A stretch of 64,000 nt of DNA, taken from assembly GCF_030547545.1 (NCBI RefSeq), contig NZ_JAUOQE010000015.1, positions 1 through 64,000 of the forward strand, read 5' to 3'. The stretch comes from Amphritea sp. 1_MG-2023 (GTDB taxonomy: Bacteria; Pseudomonadota; Gammaproteobacteria; Pseudomonadales; Balneatricaceae). The position numbers and the translations under genes were made by a program. The notes below the pieces were generated by a model. It was not told the origin of the DNA, did no database searches, and was given only the letters and a program-made list of their open reading frames with translations. This document shows, in pieces, positions 9,421 through 19,245 of the stretch (positions are counted from its first letter, which is position 1; each line of letters begins with the position of its first letter).

Positions 9421-10512
9421 CTATACCCGCCCTATCATTTGATAAGGTTCGGGATCGATAACCGGTTGTCGCTGAAGCAAAATATCGCCTAGCAACCGAG
9501 TAGAGGCTGGTGCCAGCACCAAACCATTTCTGAAGTGACCGGCATTAATATACAAGTTGTTATAACCAGGCACTGCACCGATATAGGGAATCCCTTCTGG
9601 CGAACCAGGCCGTAATCCCGCCCAATGACGCTCTAGCTCACAGTTCTCCAGCGCCGGACAGATATTCAATGCCGTCTGATACAGCGATTGTTTGATTTCC
9701 TCTGTCGGCTGCTTATCAAAGCCCACCCGCTCCAACGTGCTACCGACCAAAATACGTCCATCATTACGTGGAATCAGGTATCGATTCTGCATTAGTACAA
9801 CACGATTAATCAGCCCAACAGGGGCCTTAAAGATCATCATCTGTCCCTTCACCGGCTCGATAGGCAGATCAATGTTTAGCGGTTGCAATAACTCACGACT
9901 CCACGCGCCGGCGGTCACCACGATCTTATCCCCATAGAGCACCTGATCGGCTAGCTGCACACCGGTGATGGTTTCATTTTCAACCAGCAGACGCTCTACC
10001 CGACTCTGCTCGATGAGATTAATATTGGCGGAGATTTCCATACTGCGGCGCAACGAGCGCCCTAAACGGGGGTTACGTATACTGCCCACCTCGGGCATCC
10101 ACAACGCAGACTCACAGCCTGCCGCTAAGTTAGGCTCTTTTTGATAAAGAAAATCAGGGTTAACACGCTCCATTGGCTTGTTATATCGCCGCCCCCACGC
10201 CAACGCCTTATCCTCATCATCAACCCCCACCATAAACATCCCTTTAAGGCGCAACTCAGGATCTAAGCCGGTTTCTTCCAATAACTGCTGTGCCAAGTGG
10301 ATATAACCCGTCTGCGACCACGTTGCCAAGGCCGTGACCGGATCTGAATAACGCCAGGGATACAGTGGCGATACAATCCCTCCACCCGCCCAAGACGCTT
10401 CCTGCGCACAGTTGTTCATCTCCACAAGCGTAACACTCGCACCCGACTGAGCCAGTTCCCTGGCCGTCAGCATGCCCATCACGCCTGCCCCAATAATCAG
10501 GTAGTCAGACAT
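9421..10512 (-). CDS. thiO: Glycine oxidase ThiO
   Basis: FAD-dependent amine oxidase (DAO family) that turns glycine into the imine used to build the thiazole ring of thiamine. The N-terminal dinucleotide-binding motif GAGVMG (about 8-13) and the region EASWAGGGIVSPLYPW mark the ThiO/glycine oxidase group, as do WAGLRPGSPEGIPYIG and the C-terminal GHFRNGLVLAPAS. Length 363 is typical. No thiamine riboswitch is visible upstream. In Pseudomonas the thiO-like gene also sits next to the minor pilin operon. Confidence 0.9.
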   Translation of the reverse strand: MSDYLIIGAGVMGMLTARELAQSGASVTLVEMNNCAQEASWAGGGIVSPLYPWRYSDPVTALATWSQTGYIHLAQQLLEETGLDPELRLKGMFMVGVDDEDKALAWGRRYNKPMERVNPDFLYQKEPNLAAGCESALWMPEVGSIRNPRLGRSLRRSMEISANINLIEQSRVERLLVENETITGVQLADQVLYGDKIVVTAGAWSRELLQPLNIDLPIEPVKGQMMIFKAPVGLINRVVLMQNRYLIPRNDGRILVGSTLERVGFDKQPTEEIKQSLYQTALNICPALENCELERHWAGLRPGSPEGIPYIGAVPGYNNLYINAGHFRNGLVLAPASTRLLGDILLQRQPVIDPEPYQMIGRV

Positions 10513-10552
10513 TTCTAAGCCTTATGGTTGGTACAAAGAGGCATGAGTATAT

Positions 10553-10574
10553 AAAAAACGCGCCCTAGGCGCGC
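10553..10574 (-). terminator. terminator of the downstream minor-pilin operon
   Basis: CGCGCC and GGCGCG with a 3-base loop, followed on the minus strand by TTTTTT (complement of 10553-10558), 36 bases past the pilE stop. Confidence 0.85.
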
Positions 10575-10609
10575 ATTATTTATAAAGAAAAGTGTCTTTC
10601 CGTAAAAGC

Positions 10610-10984
10610 TTACCAACAACCTGCTGGCGTTTTAACACCGGTATGCGACAAGACTAGAGGAGTACAGTCGGTATCACTTGCCTGCGAGCCACTACCCGCC
10701 GCACTTAAAGTGTACCCCCCACCAGAAACTACTACACTAACTGTGTAGTAGCCCTCTGGTGATGAAGCACCTCCAATATCACTTAATGTCGATGAGTAAC
10801 TATTATTCACTGTAAAATATCGTTCTTCCATCGCAGCAGCCTGCATCAATGCGGCATAACCATCTGAACGACGGCTCTGACGAACTTGCTCCATAAAAGA
10901 TGGATAAGCAATAGAAAGAAGTATTCCTATAACCGCAACCACTATCATCAACTCAATCAGCGTGAATCCTTTACTTTTAGTCAT
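10610..10984 (-). CDS. pilE: Type IV minor pilin PilE (downstream operon)
   Basis: A class IVa prepilin of about 124 residues. The leader MTKSKG is cut by PilD before F-T-L-I-E-L, and Glu5 is present. The hydrophobic helix (MIVVAVIGILLSIAYPSF) is followed by a small globular domain with a C-terminal disulphide pair (DCTPLV...PAGCW). The ATG at 10984 is chosen because the open frame before it begins only with a TTG at the pilY1 stop. It is the last gene of the operon, as pilE is in P. aeruginosa, where it is a minor pilin needed for assembly. Confidence 0.92.
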   Translation of the reverse strand: MTKSKGFTLIELMIVVAVIGILLSIAYPSFMEQVRQSRRSDGYAALMQAAAMEERYFTVNNSYSSTLSDIGGASSPEGYYTVSVVVSGGGYTLSAAGSGSQASDTDCTPLVLSHTGVKTPAGCW

Positions 10985-10999
10985 TATGTCGTATCTCAA

Positions 11000-13900
11000 T
11001 TAGTACAGTTGCCGCCAACTCATTCGTCCACCTTCCGGATCAACTGTTGCTTCATTAGAACCAATCGCACCAGTTGATTTCTGGGTGATGATATGGGTAA
11101 CGCCTTCTACGCCCCTATGTATAACGGGTGCGGACGCCATGCCATCACCCAAACTCACTTTACCTTGAGCTTCAGGCACATCATCTCCTTGTGCATCTAC
11201 TACCTTCCGATTATAAGTTGTGCCAAATGGTGCCAAATAAGATGCTGTACCTGTTTGATAATCTAAAGCATAAAGAAAACTCTCTCCATCAATATCACAG
11301 ATATTCTCTGGCGGAATGTATTCAGTAAAGAACAAAAAGGAGAACACACTAACCGAGGTGTTTACATTTCTACCTGAAGGGTTTGTTGTATTTTCAAAAT
11401 CCAAATACCAACCACTTTCACTTTCCATCTGAGTCTTCAACTGACTAAACGACGTAATGTCGGTTGAATCAATGGTTAAAGTTTGTGCTGACCCGCTTGC
11501 ATAATCCTTAACCATTCCATTTTCGAAAACCACTGTATTTGTCGAATCAATCAAGTCACTCCTCTCTAGGAGATTACTAATAATGTTACCGCTAGAATCC
11601 ATAGATTCTTTCACACCATAGAAAGACTGCTGCTCAGAGTTTCGGTTATCATCACCAATTATCACTCGCCCTGTTCCACTATAAACCCAAGGCTGAGAGT
11701 TAGAATCAAGAATCGTATAAGGCGCAGCAACAATGGGTTTATCCGCTTTAACAAAGCGAGAAGGAGTGAATGTTGTTGATGTAGGATCAAACACAACCCG
11801 ATTCAAGTTGCCTGATACCGAATCTGCGGGAACCATATCTGTCGGATCTAAACTAACAGACCCAACATAAATAACATCATCAACAAAGTCGCTGTCCCAA
11901 TCAACGACGGTAATGTCTCCAAGATAGCTATGTCCATCACTTTCAATATTCAGGCCTGTCGCGCCAGAAACAAACTCCTTGTTCACTAAATCATAGACAA
12001 AGAGTTTAGCATTTTGGTCACTACTGGCGTCCTCTATCGCCCCCGCGCCTATGGGGCCGGAACCCATAACAAGATACCACTCGTTCGTTTGTGCGCCTAG
12101 GCTCCAGTCAGGGGAACCTGAAATATCAGTCTTCGCAACTCGTCGCTTCAATACCGCAGGTTTACTCGTTGTCAATCCCATATCAGCATGAGAAATCTCT
12201 GCAATCAGAGAAGGGGGCACTTCCGGATTTGTCACATCAAAAACTAAAAATGCGGAGTTAAAATTAGTAGAATCCCCTCCAATTGAAAGCGTTTGCTCTC
12301 CTCCCCCCATTCTCATGCCGACAACGAGTACTGTCCCCCATCCACCTGGATGATCGCTATCATCTGAAAAAATATTGGCATCAAAGGTGGTTGTTTCTCC
12401 ATCAACATAATAAACATGGGGATACTCCTGTTCGCCTAACCAACGGAGATGAGGTAGCAAATTGTAGGGGACATAAGCCCACATTTCTGCTCCCAGCTTA
12501 TGATTTGCTTTACCAGTGACTGCAGTATCAAAACCCAGTGTATTTAAATTCCAGAAACCGCCATTAAAAGCATGCAACATTCCATCATTTGCACCGGAAT
12601 ACACCATCTGCCGACGATATTCGTACTGCTCCCAAAAGGTATCATAGCTTGAGTCACCATAGCGCGCCTTGTAATTACTTGATGGGGCTCCAACGACTGA
12701 AGGAGTCGAATGAATGATATCGCCTAAACGCCATACTTCGTCAGCGCCATCGCCATCAAAGTCAATGGTTCTAGATCGCATTCCTGTAACACTATCGTCA
12801 CCACGAATATAGTTAACCAGATCTGTCGCCAAGGCAGACGTTGTGATCGTGTCACCTAAATACTGATATCGATTTGCTGTCGTGAATGTACTCGGAATAA
12901 AATCAACAACATCAGCATTATCAATTTTCCCATCAGCGGTTGTTGATATACCATCAATAGCCGTCAAGATATAACGAGTGCCATCATTATTACCATAAGT
13001 CCGCTGCGTCCGAGTTTGCCCATTATTGATTGCTGCTAGTTGATCTCTTGCATTCCAAACCGTCTGTATTTCATCTATATCAACTGGGGCACCACTAACC
13101 GTCAATTCGTTATCAGAGCCCACCGTATATCGCTGAATGAGCGTCTCTTCTAAAGATGCGTCATAATAAATATCTATAGCTTTATCCGCGCTATCAAGCT
13201 GATCATTAGCATTACTATCCTCTCTTAACCGACCATAGCCATCCATAAATAAAGAATGCAGTATGCCAACCCAAGAAATATTGCGATTTTCAGACTTAAC
13301 ACTAGGCTGATACAGTGCCTGATAAATAGCGCCAACCCCTGTATTACTATTAGAGACAAGCGATGCATTTGTTCCGGATGATATCCGGTTAATAATAGAA
13401 TCCAAGACCTGTTGCAGTTGATATTTTAACTGTGAGGGGTCCGTTGCATAAAAATAATTATCGGGTATACCATCAGGCACCAAAGAGCCATCCGCATTAT
13501 TCTTATTATCCCATTCACTATCGCTATTAGGTGTTCCCGAATTATCAGCATCAGTGAATCCACCCCATTTAGCCGCATAAAATAGTGGTTGCTTTAGCAA
13601 CTGTGTATCAGACGTTCCAAGCGTATAAGTTCTCGTCGTTGCAACATCGCCAACCGAACAACCATCCTTACAATCAATTTTTGTTTTAGTCTCATCATAT
13701 TTAAATCCATTAATACCCGAATGAACATGAAATCCGTCATTCGTAGTACCGCTGATAATATAACCAAAGCCCATATCGTAAGGGGTAGATTGCGCAATAG
13801 CATCGGTTGTTATCTCTATCTCAGAAGCCGTTATTCGATAACGGATAGTACCCCACATGTCTTGGTCAAAATCGCCTCCCTGCTCACTATCTTCCCAATT

Positions 13901-15799
13901 GACATAAAGCGTACCAATATACTCGCCAGGATTTGCAGTGTCTTGGTGATAAGCCTCTGCTATTTTAAAATCAACAATGGCGCAATTGCCTTTTGCATCA
14001 TCATTTCGACATGCAGGTAACAAAGTGACAGTCTTGCCACTACTGCCTGCCGCTTGAATGTCTACCGATGGGATAGCCGGCGCCAGTGAAACACCGTAAG
14101 TATCAACACTCTGCACTCCATCAAGGTCACTACGTAGATCATTCAAATGTGCAAACGCACTGACTCCAGCCATCTGATAGCTACCTTCAAGACGGGGGGA
14201 GTCGGGGCAAGTCCCCTTCACATCACCTAATGCATCAATCGTTTTCGAAGTACAGAGCTGATCATCATCCGACCCACTTTCACCCACAAAATAATCGTTG
14301 CCAGTAATTCCTTCGCCATCCCCAACGCTATCAGTAAGCTCCTCAGCCTTAGCACTAAAGTCTTTATCAAAACTATTCAGTTCATCGCTATCATAGGAAA
14401 CGGTACTGGCATTAAACATTATAAGATTTAACTTAGCGCACTGATTTATAGCATCTAAAGGATCATCCCAAGTGGCCGCTTGCAAACCTAAATCGTTATC
14501 AGGACCACTACTCGAAGGAACAAAGTCCGACTCAGCCTTTTCTCCACCATAATAGCGATAACATTCTGAAAGAATTTCGGCTACGGGATTACCCCAGTTG
14601 GTACACTTGCCATTATTAAAGGAGTTTTTCCCCCACTCACAATCATCACCGCTACCATTTTCATTATATGTACCCGAATCATGGCTATAGCCATAGAGCC
14701 GTAAATTATTGAGCGTATCAATAATATTACCGTCCGCCGGTGCTGTCTTAAAAGTACCGTCGGTCGTTGCATTGACCTCATCGACAATAGAACTGATATT
14801 CTTCCTTAATACCCCGCCGGATTTATTCTTTGAATAAGATCCGCTCAACAAACCAAAATCAACAGCCCCCTCATCACCGTAACTTTGAAGTACTCCAACC
14901 GGCTTATAATTACCATCAGGATACTGCTTACAATCTTCTGTTCCTATTAGACTACTATCACAGACTTTCACTCGAGCAACGTAATCAACTTCCCCCAAAC
15001 CCTGGCTGACTCTGGATGGGCTACTGGACTCAGAACCTAACCCAGATGTTGCAGAGTCATTGCCATTATTGTATCCACTCGCTGCTGCCTTTTCCTCATT
15101 CCAACGGCATTGCCAGCGCTCATTAGCAGACCAGAGCGCATAGTCGCCTTTAGCCACGCGCATGAGCGGTGCATCCGTCACATATTGAGACCACGTGGTT
15201 GAAGAAACTGTCGTATTGCAAATAGTAATACCGGATGGCGCGTTAGAAGCAGTAAAAGGTGTGAGTTTTGGCAGTTCTGCCGTATCAGAAAAGTATTTAG
15301 CGAAACTATGTGCATCATTAGGCAAATAGCTTCTTTCTAAAATTGTTACAGAGGCCGTATCAGTACTACGTAGACCACCATAAAGTATACGCCTTACTGT
15401 ATCTATACGGGTCATGCTGGCCCAGTTCAGAAAATTACCCGACCATTGACTTCCAGAGCAGTATTTATCCGCGGTCAATGAAACGGGATCAAAGCGCTTG
15501 CTGCTATAGCTATAGCATTTATAGCTATCAAAATAGCCATAGTAATCAAAACTATGGTTGTAGCTGGTATCAATCGCGCCATCACCATCCAGATCTTGAT
15601 AATCCGAATAGGCCTTGAAAAACAATTGATGGTCGACCGACATCGCTAACATAACTTGAGGGGTTGCCGCCTGAGAGACTAACGCAGGCGCAGCCTGAAA
15701 GTCTGTCGAGGTAACAGCGGCCGCATTTGGGACATGAATAAAGCTAAATGCAGCAATTATCCACAACATAGTCCTTTGATAAAGCTTAGAATTTTTCAT
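11000..15799 (-). CDS. pilY1: PilY1-like pilus tip adhesin (downstream operon)
   Basis: Very large (1599 residues) secreted type IV pilus tip/biogenesis protein. A Sec signal peptide comes first (hydrophobic WIIAAFSFIHVP, cleavage near NAAA). The N-terminal two thirds are rich in Asp/Ser/Gly and include a calcium-loop-like DLDGDGAID near 70. The C-terminal third is the PilY1 beta-propeller (YSGANDGMLHAFNGG, WAYVPYNLLPHLRWL) with the calcium-site region DWDSDFVDDVIYVG. It lacks the DxSxS metal site of the second PilY1 in this window, so its N-terminal domain differs from the VWA type. Coding bases look more AT-rich than the flanks. Confidence 0.93.
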   Translation of the reverse strand: MKNSKLYQRTMLWIIAAFSFIHVPNAAAVTSTDFQAAPALVSQAATPQVMLAMSVDHQLFFKAYSDYQDLDGDGAIDTSYNHSFDYYGYFDSYKCYSYSSKRFDPVSLTADKYCSGSQWSGNFLNWASMTRIDTVRRILYGGLRSTDTASVTILERSYLPNDAHSFAKYFSDTAELPKLTPFTASNAPSGITICNTTVSSTTWSQYVTDAPLMRVAKGDYALWSANERWQCRWNEEKAAASGYNNGNDSATSGLGSESSSPSRVSQGLGEVDYVARVKVCDSSLIGTEDCKQYPDGNYKPVGVLQSYGDEGAVDFGLLSGSYSKNKSGGVLRKNISSIVDEVNATTDGTFKTAPADGNIIDTLNNLRLYGYSHDSGTYNENGSGDDCEWGKNSFNNGKCTNWGNPVAEILSECYRYYGGEKAESDFVPSSSGPDNDLGLQAATWDDPLDAINQCAKLNLIMFNASTVSYDSDELNSFDKDFSAKAEELTDSVGDGEGITGNDYFVGESGSDDDQLCTSKTIDALGDVKGTCPDSPRLEGSYQMAGVSAFAHLNDLRSDLDGVQSVDTYGVSLAPAIPSVDIQAAGSSGKTVTLLPACRNDDAKGNCAIVDFKIAEAYHQDTANPGEYIGTLYVNWEDSEQGGDFDQDMWGTIRYRITASEIEITTDAIAQSTPYDMGFGYIISGTTNDGFHVHSGINGFKYDETKTKIDCKDGCSVGDVATTRTYTLGTSDTQLLKQPLFYAAKWGGFTDADNSGTPNSDSEWDNKNNADGSLVPDGIPDNYFYATDPSQLKYQLQQVLDSIINRISSGTNASLVSNSNTGVGAIYQALYQPSVKSENRNISWVGILHSLFMDGYGRLREDSNANDQLDSADKAIDIYYDASLEETLIQRYTVGSDNELTVSGAPVDIDEIQTVWNARDQLAAINNGQTRTQRTYGNNDGTRYILTAIDGISTTADGKIDNADVVDFIPSTFTTANRYQYLGDTITTSALATDLVNYIRGDDSVTGMRSRTIDFDGDGADEVWRLGDIIHSTPSVVGAPSSNYKARYGDSSYDTFWEQYEYRRQMVYSGANDGMLHAFNGGFWNLNTLGFDTAVTGKANHKLGAEMWAYVPYNLLPHLRWLGEQEYPHVYYVDGETTTFDANIFSDDSDHPGGWGTVLVVGMRMGGGEQTLSIGGDSTNFNSAFLVFDVTNPEVPPSLIAEISHADMGLTTSKPAVLKRRVAKTDISGSPDWSLGAQTNEWYLVMGSGPIGAGAIEDASSDQNAKLFVYDLVNKEFVSGATGLNIESDGHSYLGDITVVDWDSDFVDDVIYVGSVSLDPTDMVPADSVSGNLNRVVFDPTSTTFTPSRFVKADKPIVAAPYTILDSNSQPWVYSGTGRVIIGDDNRNSEQQSFYGVKESMDSSGNIISNLLERSDLIDSTNTVVFENGMVKDYASGSAQTLTIDSTDITSFSQLKTQMESESGWYLDFENTTNPSGRNVNTSVSVFSFLFFTEYIPPENICDIDGESFLYALDYQTGTASYLAPFGTTYNRKVVDAQGDDVPEAQGKVSLGDGMASAPVIHRGVEGVTHIITQKSTGAIGSNEATVDPEGGRMSWRQLY

Positions 15800-15833
15800 T
15801 ACTGTACCTCGTTGCTGACCCTACAACAAATCG

Positions 15834-16475
15834 TCAGTCTTTCTTAAACGTTGATTGTAGCATCACCTTATTTGTGCTCTGGGCACCGGTCGCTAATGCC
15901 GTTATACGGTACATTTCAGACCATTCGGCAGAGTCATTAGGGTATGCATCTGGTGCAGGCGCATCGGGATCTTTCTGTGTAAAGCAAATAAACTCAACTA
16001 TATACTTAGCACTGGATGTAACACTGTTAAGTCCCTGTGTAGCCGTTCGGTGTTTGCCCGTCGTCGTCCAGACATTAATCAGATCACCGGCCCCATCGTT
16101 GCCATCCGTCAACGGAAAACTATACTGATTACTGTCATCCTCGAGCCAAGGCTCATTTTCTGTATCTCGAATTTCACAACCACTGGTGATTCGGCCTGTT
16201 AAGCAAAGACCACCCGCGCAACTATCATCAAAACAAAGCGAACCACTGCAAGCCTTTTTAAAATGGACTTCCCGATCAAAATCTGTCGTCAGTACAAACT
16301 GCTCCCCTTCGACAAGCGCTGCCTCTGCTGCCTGAAATGCACGATCTTTATCCTGATGGTTTCCTGCCATTCTCTCTTCAAGGCTACTTAGCTGCATACC
16401 AGAAACAGCAATTAGAGACATCAAGACAACAAAAATTAAGCTCACAACAAGTACCGAGCCTCGCTGTCTATACAT
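15834..16475 (-). CDS. pilX: Minor pilin PilX (downstream operon)
   Basis: PilX-type minor pilin of 213 residues: short leader MYRQRG, hydrophobic segment SVLVVSLIFVVLMSLIAVSGMQ, then the family signature LEERMAGNHQDKDRAFQAAEAALVEGE. As in other PilX proteins, Glu5 of the mature protein is missing. The domain is rich in cysteines (FKKACSGSLCFDDSCAGG). The ATG overlaps the pilW stop (TAATG), so the genes are translationally coupled. 34 bases separate it from pilY1. Confidence 0.92.
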   Translation of the reverse strand: MYRQRGSVLVVSLIFVVLMSLIAVSGMQLSSLEERMAGNHQDKDRAFQAAEAALVEGEQFVLTTDFDREVHFKKACSGSLCFDDSCAGGLCLTGRITSGCEIRDTENEPWLEDDSNQYSFPLTDGNDGAGDLINVWTTTGKHRTATQGLNSVTSSAKYIVEFICFTQKDPDAPAPDAYPNDSAEWSEMYRITALATGAQSTNKVMLQSTFKKD

Positions 16476-17512
16476 TATTCGACACCTCGATTACGTAGCT
16501 TCGTTGTCGCTGTTAGCGTTTTTCGTACAAAATCGCCATCAACCTGATTACGGCTTCGCATAACGAAAGACACTCGGGCACTCATAACATCAACCCACTC
16601 GGTCTCTTTAATATTCCGTGCTGTCAGATACTGATTGGCGACGCCATCATCATCGGTATCCAAGCCGAAAGATATCATCATATCCTCTACTCCCTGAACC
16701 ACCTCCTCTGTAGCTCCATCAAATACAGAACGATACAAGCCGGGAATAGAAGCATCATCGCCTGAGTTGCGAATATAATAGAGAGTTCTATCTATCGACA
16801 TCACCTTTGAGCCTGGCCCATATTCTTTTGACTCTGGAGCCCCACTTGAACAGGTAAATTGACCTCCAAGGAACTTGGTACAATTTTCTACAGTGCCAGA
16901 GCCGGTGTTATGATTCAGATGGTTAGCATTGTCGTTGTTATTCGTTGGACCCGTTATAGCGAAAATACCCACCTGGCTACAGCCTTCATCGACTAGCACC
17001 ATTATCGTATCCGGCTTATAAGCATGAGTTCCCTTAATATGAATTGTTGCCGAATTAGGATTATGTGATGTAACGTATAGCGCATTATCTGGATTTGCTT
17101 TGTAAATTTGCAACGCATCGGTGCCGTCCCAAGCATCGGTAAGTTCTGCCGGATAATCAGAAACTGCGATAGCCCCTGTTGTTACCATACTATCGGTTGA
17201 ATCTACGCCATAACCAATCAAACCATAGGCAAACTGCATATCTGCGCCACTTTCTACAGAATTAGCTACTTTTGCGCCACTTCCACAACTAGAATACCCC
17301 GCCATACGTAATTCTTTGATTACTTCAGAAAGACCATATCGACCATTCTCTTGAATATAAGAAAGCTCATCCTGAAGCTGATATGAACTACTACTCTGAA
17401 CGTAAACTTGAATAACAGCACCTGTCATAACAAGACCAATGGTAATCGCAATCATCAACTCAATCAGCGATAACCCAGACTGCTTTGCTTTTGCAGTAAC
17501 TATCATTATCAC
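16475..17512 (-). CDS. pilW: Minor pilin PilW (downstream operon)
   Basis: PilW-type minor pilin of about 345 residues, at the upper end for the family. The leader ends AKQSG before LSLIELMIAITIGLVMTGAVIQVY. ENGRYGLSEVIKELRMAGYSSCG is the usual PilW region. The start is a GTG overlapping the pilV stop (GTGA) with a GAGG ribosome site 7 bases upstream; an ATG two codons later is an alternative. Confidence 0.92.
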   Translation of the reverse strand: MIMIVTAKAKQSGLSLIELMIAITIGLVMTGAVIQVYVQSSSSYQLQDELSYIQENGRYGLSEVIKELRMAGYSSCGSGAKVANSVESGADMQFAYGLIGYGVDSTDSMVTTGAIAVSDYPAELTDAWDGTDALQIYKANPDNALYVTSHNPNSATIHIKGTHAYKPDTIMVLVDEGCSQVGIFAITGPTNNNDNANHLNHNTGSGTVENCTKFLGGQFTCSSGAPESKEYGPGSKVMSIDRTLYYIRNSGDDASIPGLYRSVFDGATEEVVQGVEDMMISFGLDTDDDGVANQYLTARNIKETEWVDVMSARVSFVMRSRNQVDGDFVRKTLTATTKLRNRGVE

Positions 17513-17976
17513 AACAAAGCCTCTAACGTATAAGTTTGGATCGTTTCACTGTCTTGTCCCTGACTTTGATCCCATTGAACAGACACAGTGACTTTGCTAC
17601 CAGACATGGAAACGACCCCGTCACCTTCAGGTAACTCTTCCTTAAGCATAGCTAACCATTGAGCTTTGTCATAATTCACTAATGCCGTCGTCGAACATGT
17701 TCCAGTATCGCAAGCAGTTGAACCACTACTATCATCATTCAATGTAATCGAGTAGGCACCTGACTCCGCCTGAGTCTCATTAGCTCGCATTCGATCAAGA
17801 ATATCGTAAGCTAGATAAGTCGCCTGTGATCGAAGATAAGCCTGATGATTAAAGCGAACACTATTGATCTGCAGCGCAGCCAATCCCAGCATACTAACAG
17901 AGATAATCACCAACGCGATTAGCACCTCAATCATCCCCACACCACACTGCACCTTACGCCAGCCATTCAGTTGCAT
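17509..17976 (-). CDS. pilV: Minor pilin PilV (downstream operon)
   Basis: PilV-type minor pilin of 155 residues. Leader MQLNGWRKVQCG is cut before VGMIEVLIALVIISVSMLGLAALQ; Glu5 is present. NHQAYLRSQATYLAYDILDRMRAN is the conserved PilV segment. The start overlaps the end of fimU by 10 bases. The domain contains one CDTGTC pair likely to form a small disulphide loop. Confidence 0.92.
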   Translation of the reverse strand: MQLNGWRKVQCGVGMIEVLIALVIISVSMLGLAALQINSVRFNHQAYLRSQATYLAYDILDRMRANETQAESGAYSITLNDDSSGSTACDTGTCSTTALVNYDKAQWLAMLKEELPEGDGVVSMSGSKVTVSVQWDQSQGQDSETIQTYTLEALL

Positions 17977-18524
17977 GTCAAGACACCCCCACTTGCATTT
18001 AAAGTATCTCGACGAATACGCCCTGAGCTGGAAATAATAATCGCTCGAGCATAACTAAGCGTTTTGCTCGCATCACAGAGCGTAAAAGTACCCGCGTTAG
18101 CCGAACCACCCTCATTATTATAAATAATAACCCCTCCATCATCCCACTCGAGTGTATTACCGCCTTCAATGCTTTGAACGGCTTGCAAAACAGTATCACC
18201 AGAGTCTAAGGCCCCATCCGCATCTTCATCTGTGAAAACTAACCATCCCGAGGCCCAAGAAACGGTACCCGTTCCAACGGTACTACAGGTGGCCTGATTG
18301 CTACTGACACAAACACTGACACTATGCCCCCGATTAACTGCTTCAGATCGTGCGAACATCAACGACGAGTACAGCATATCTCGCTGTTCCGTTATCTGAC
18401 CTCGTTTGATAAATTCACTAAAACTCGGAACGCCGATGGCAATTAAAATTGCCGCCACCGCCACCGATACCATCAACTCGATCAGCGTAAATCCATGCTG
18501 TCTATTCTTATACACAAGAATCAC
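17967..18524 (-). CDS. fimU: Pseudopilin FimU/GspH-like (downstream operon, first gene)
   Basis: GspH/FimT-family minor pilin of 185 residues: leader ending NRQHG before FTLIELMVSVAVAAILIAIGVPSFSEF, then QRDMLYSSLMFARSEAVNRGHSVSVC, a typical FimU/GspH stretch. It starts with GTG and an ideal AAGGAG site 6 bases upstream. As first gene it corresponds to fimU in the P. aeruginosa fimU-pilVWXY1Y2E operon. The 218-base gap before it would hold the promoter and contains a nine-G tract. Confidence 0.9.
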   Translation of the reverse strand: MILVYKNRQHGFTLIELMVSVAVAAILIAIGVPSFSEFIKRGQITEQRDMLYSSLMFARSEAVNRGHSVSVCVSSNQATCSTVGTGTVSWASGWLVFTDEDADGALDSGDTVLQAVQSIEGGNTLEWDDGGVIIYNNEGGSANAGTFTLCDASKTLSYARAIIISSSGRIRRDTLNASGGVLTCN

Positions 18525-18718
18525 CGTTACTCCTTCATCGCATAAAACATCTCTGAAGCAATCTATTCGATCACACTAACTATACTTTAGACTCTCTTAC
18601 AACCACCCTAGCATAAGAAATACCCAAAATAGGTAGTACAAGTCAACTAATAATAGAATTAAATCAATTCAAGCAACACTGACGCTGATTTAGCGCATAT
18701 TTTTAAGCCAAAAAAAGA

Positions 18719-18727
18719 GGGGGGGGG
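18719..18727. repeat. nine-G homopolymer tract between the two pilin operons
   Basis: Nine G's preceded by an A-rich run, 15 bases after the fimT stop and about 195 bases before the fimU start. Tracts of this length are prone to slippage. The tract is intergenic, so it could only affect transcription or read-through. Nothing else was recognised in 18525-18742. Confidence 0.6.
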
Positions 18728-18742
18728 ATGAAGTGAGCGGCT

Positions 18743-19234
18743 TCAGCCGAGCCTGATACGTCCGGCAGAGGAGATGATCAAGCTATTTTGCGTCGTACTC
18801 CCTGAGACGGAGATAAGAAAAGTGCCACTATCGCTTGTGGCACCGCTGCTTGAAATACGCACTTGAGATCGATTCTTGAGCGTCACCGTGACGCCCTCGG
18901 GGAAGTCGGCTTGCCTTAACCGCTGATCATCGGCCATATTAAAAGCGCCATCACCGTTTTCATCAATGTACACCATCACCCCCTCCCCCCACTGTTTTCC
19001 ACAGCTGACCGTTGAGATATCCAAAGGACACAAGGTCACGGCTTTTTTTCGGCTTACCGCTTCGTATCGCGCCTGACTATAACTATCTTTTATCAGTTGA
19101 GTGACGGTATTAAGCCGCTGAGAGTTGAGATAGCCTGACAATGAGGGCACGCCGATGGTGATTAAAATCACTAAAATACTCAGCACCACCATTAATTCGA
19201 TGAGCGAAAAGCCACGCTGTTTTTGACTAACCAT
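18743..19234 (-). CDS. fimT: Pseudopilin FimT/GspH-like (upstream operon, last gene)
   Basis: GspH/FimT-family minor pilin of 163 residues. Leader MVSQKQRG before FSLIELMVVLSILVILITIGVPSLSGY, then DSYSQARYEAVSRKKAVTLCP. The ATG at 19234 has GGAGG just upstream; the longer frame to 19255 begins with TTG inside pilE. It ends the upstream operon, the opposite end from where fimU sits in the downstream operon. In P. aeruginosa FimT/FimU relatives are minor pilins, and some FimT proteins bind DNA during uptake. Confidence 0.88.
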   Translation of the reverse strand: MVSQKQRGFSLIELMVVLSILVILITIGVPSLSGYLNSQRLNTVTQLIKDSYSQARYEAVSRKKAVTLCPLDISTVSCGKQWGEGVMVYIDENGDGAFNMADDQRLRQADFPEGVTVTLKNRSQVRISSSGATSDSGTFLISVSGSTTQNSLIISSAGRIRLG

Positions 19235-19245
19235 ACCGCCTCCGT

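Noticed and set aside
9400-10610. Thiamine riboswitch near thiO
   Set aside because: Only about 100 bases separate thiO from the pilE terminator and no riboswitch core sequences were seen.
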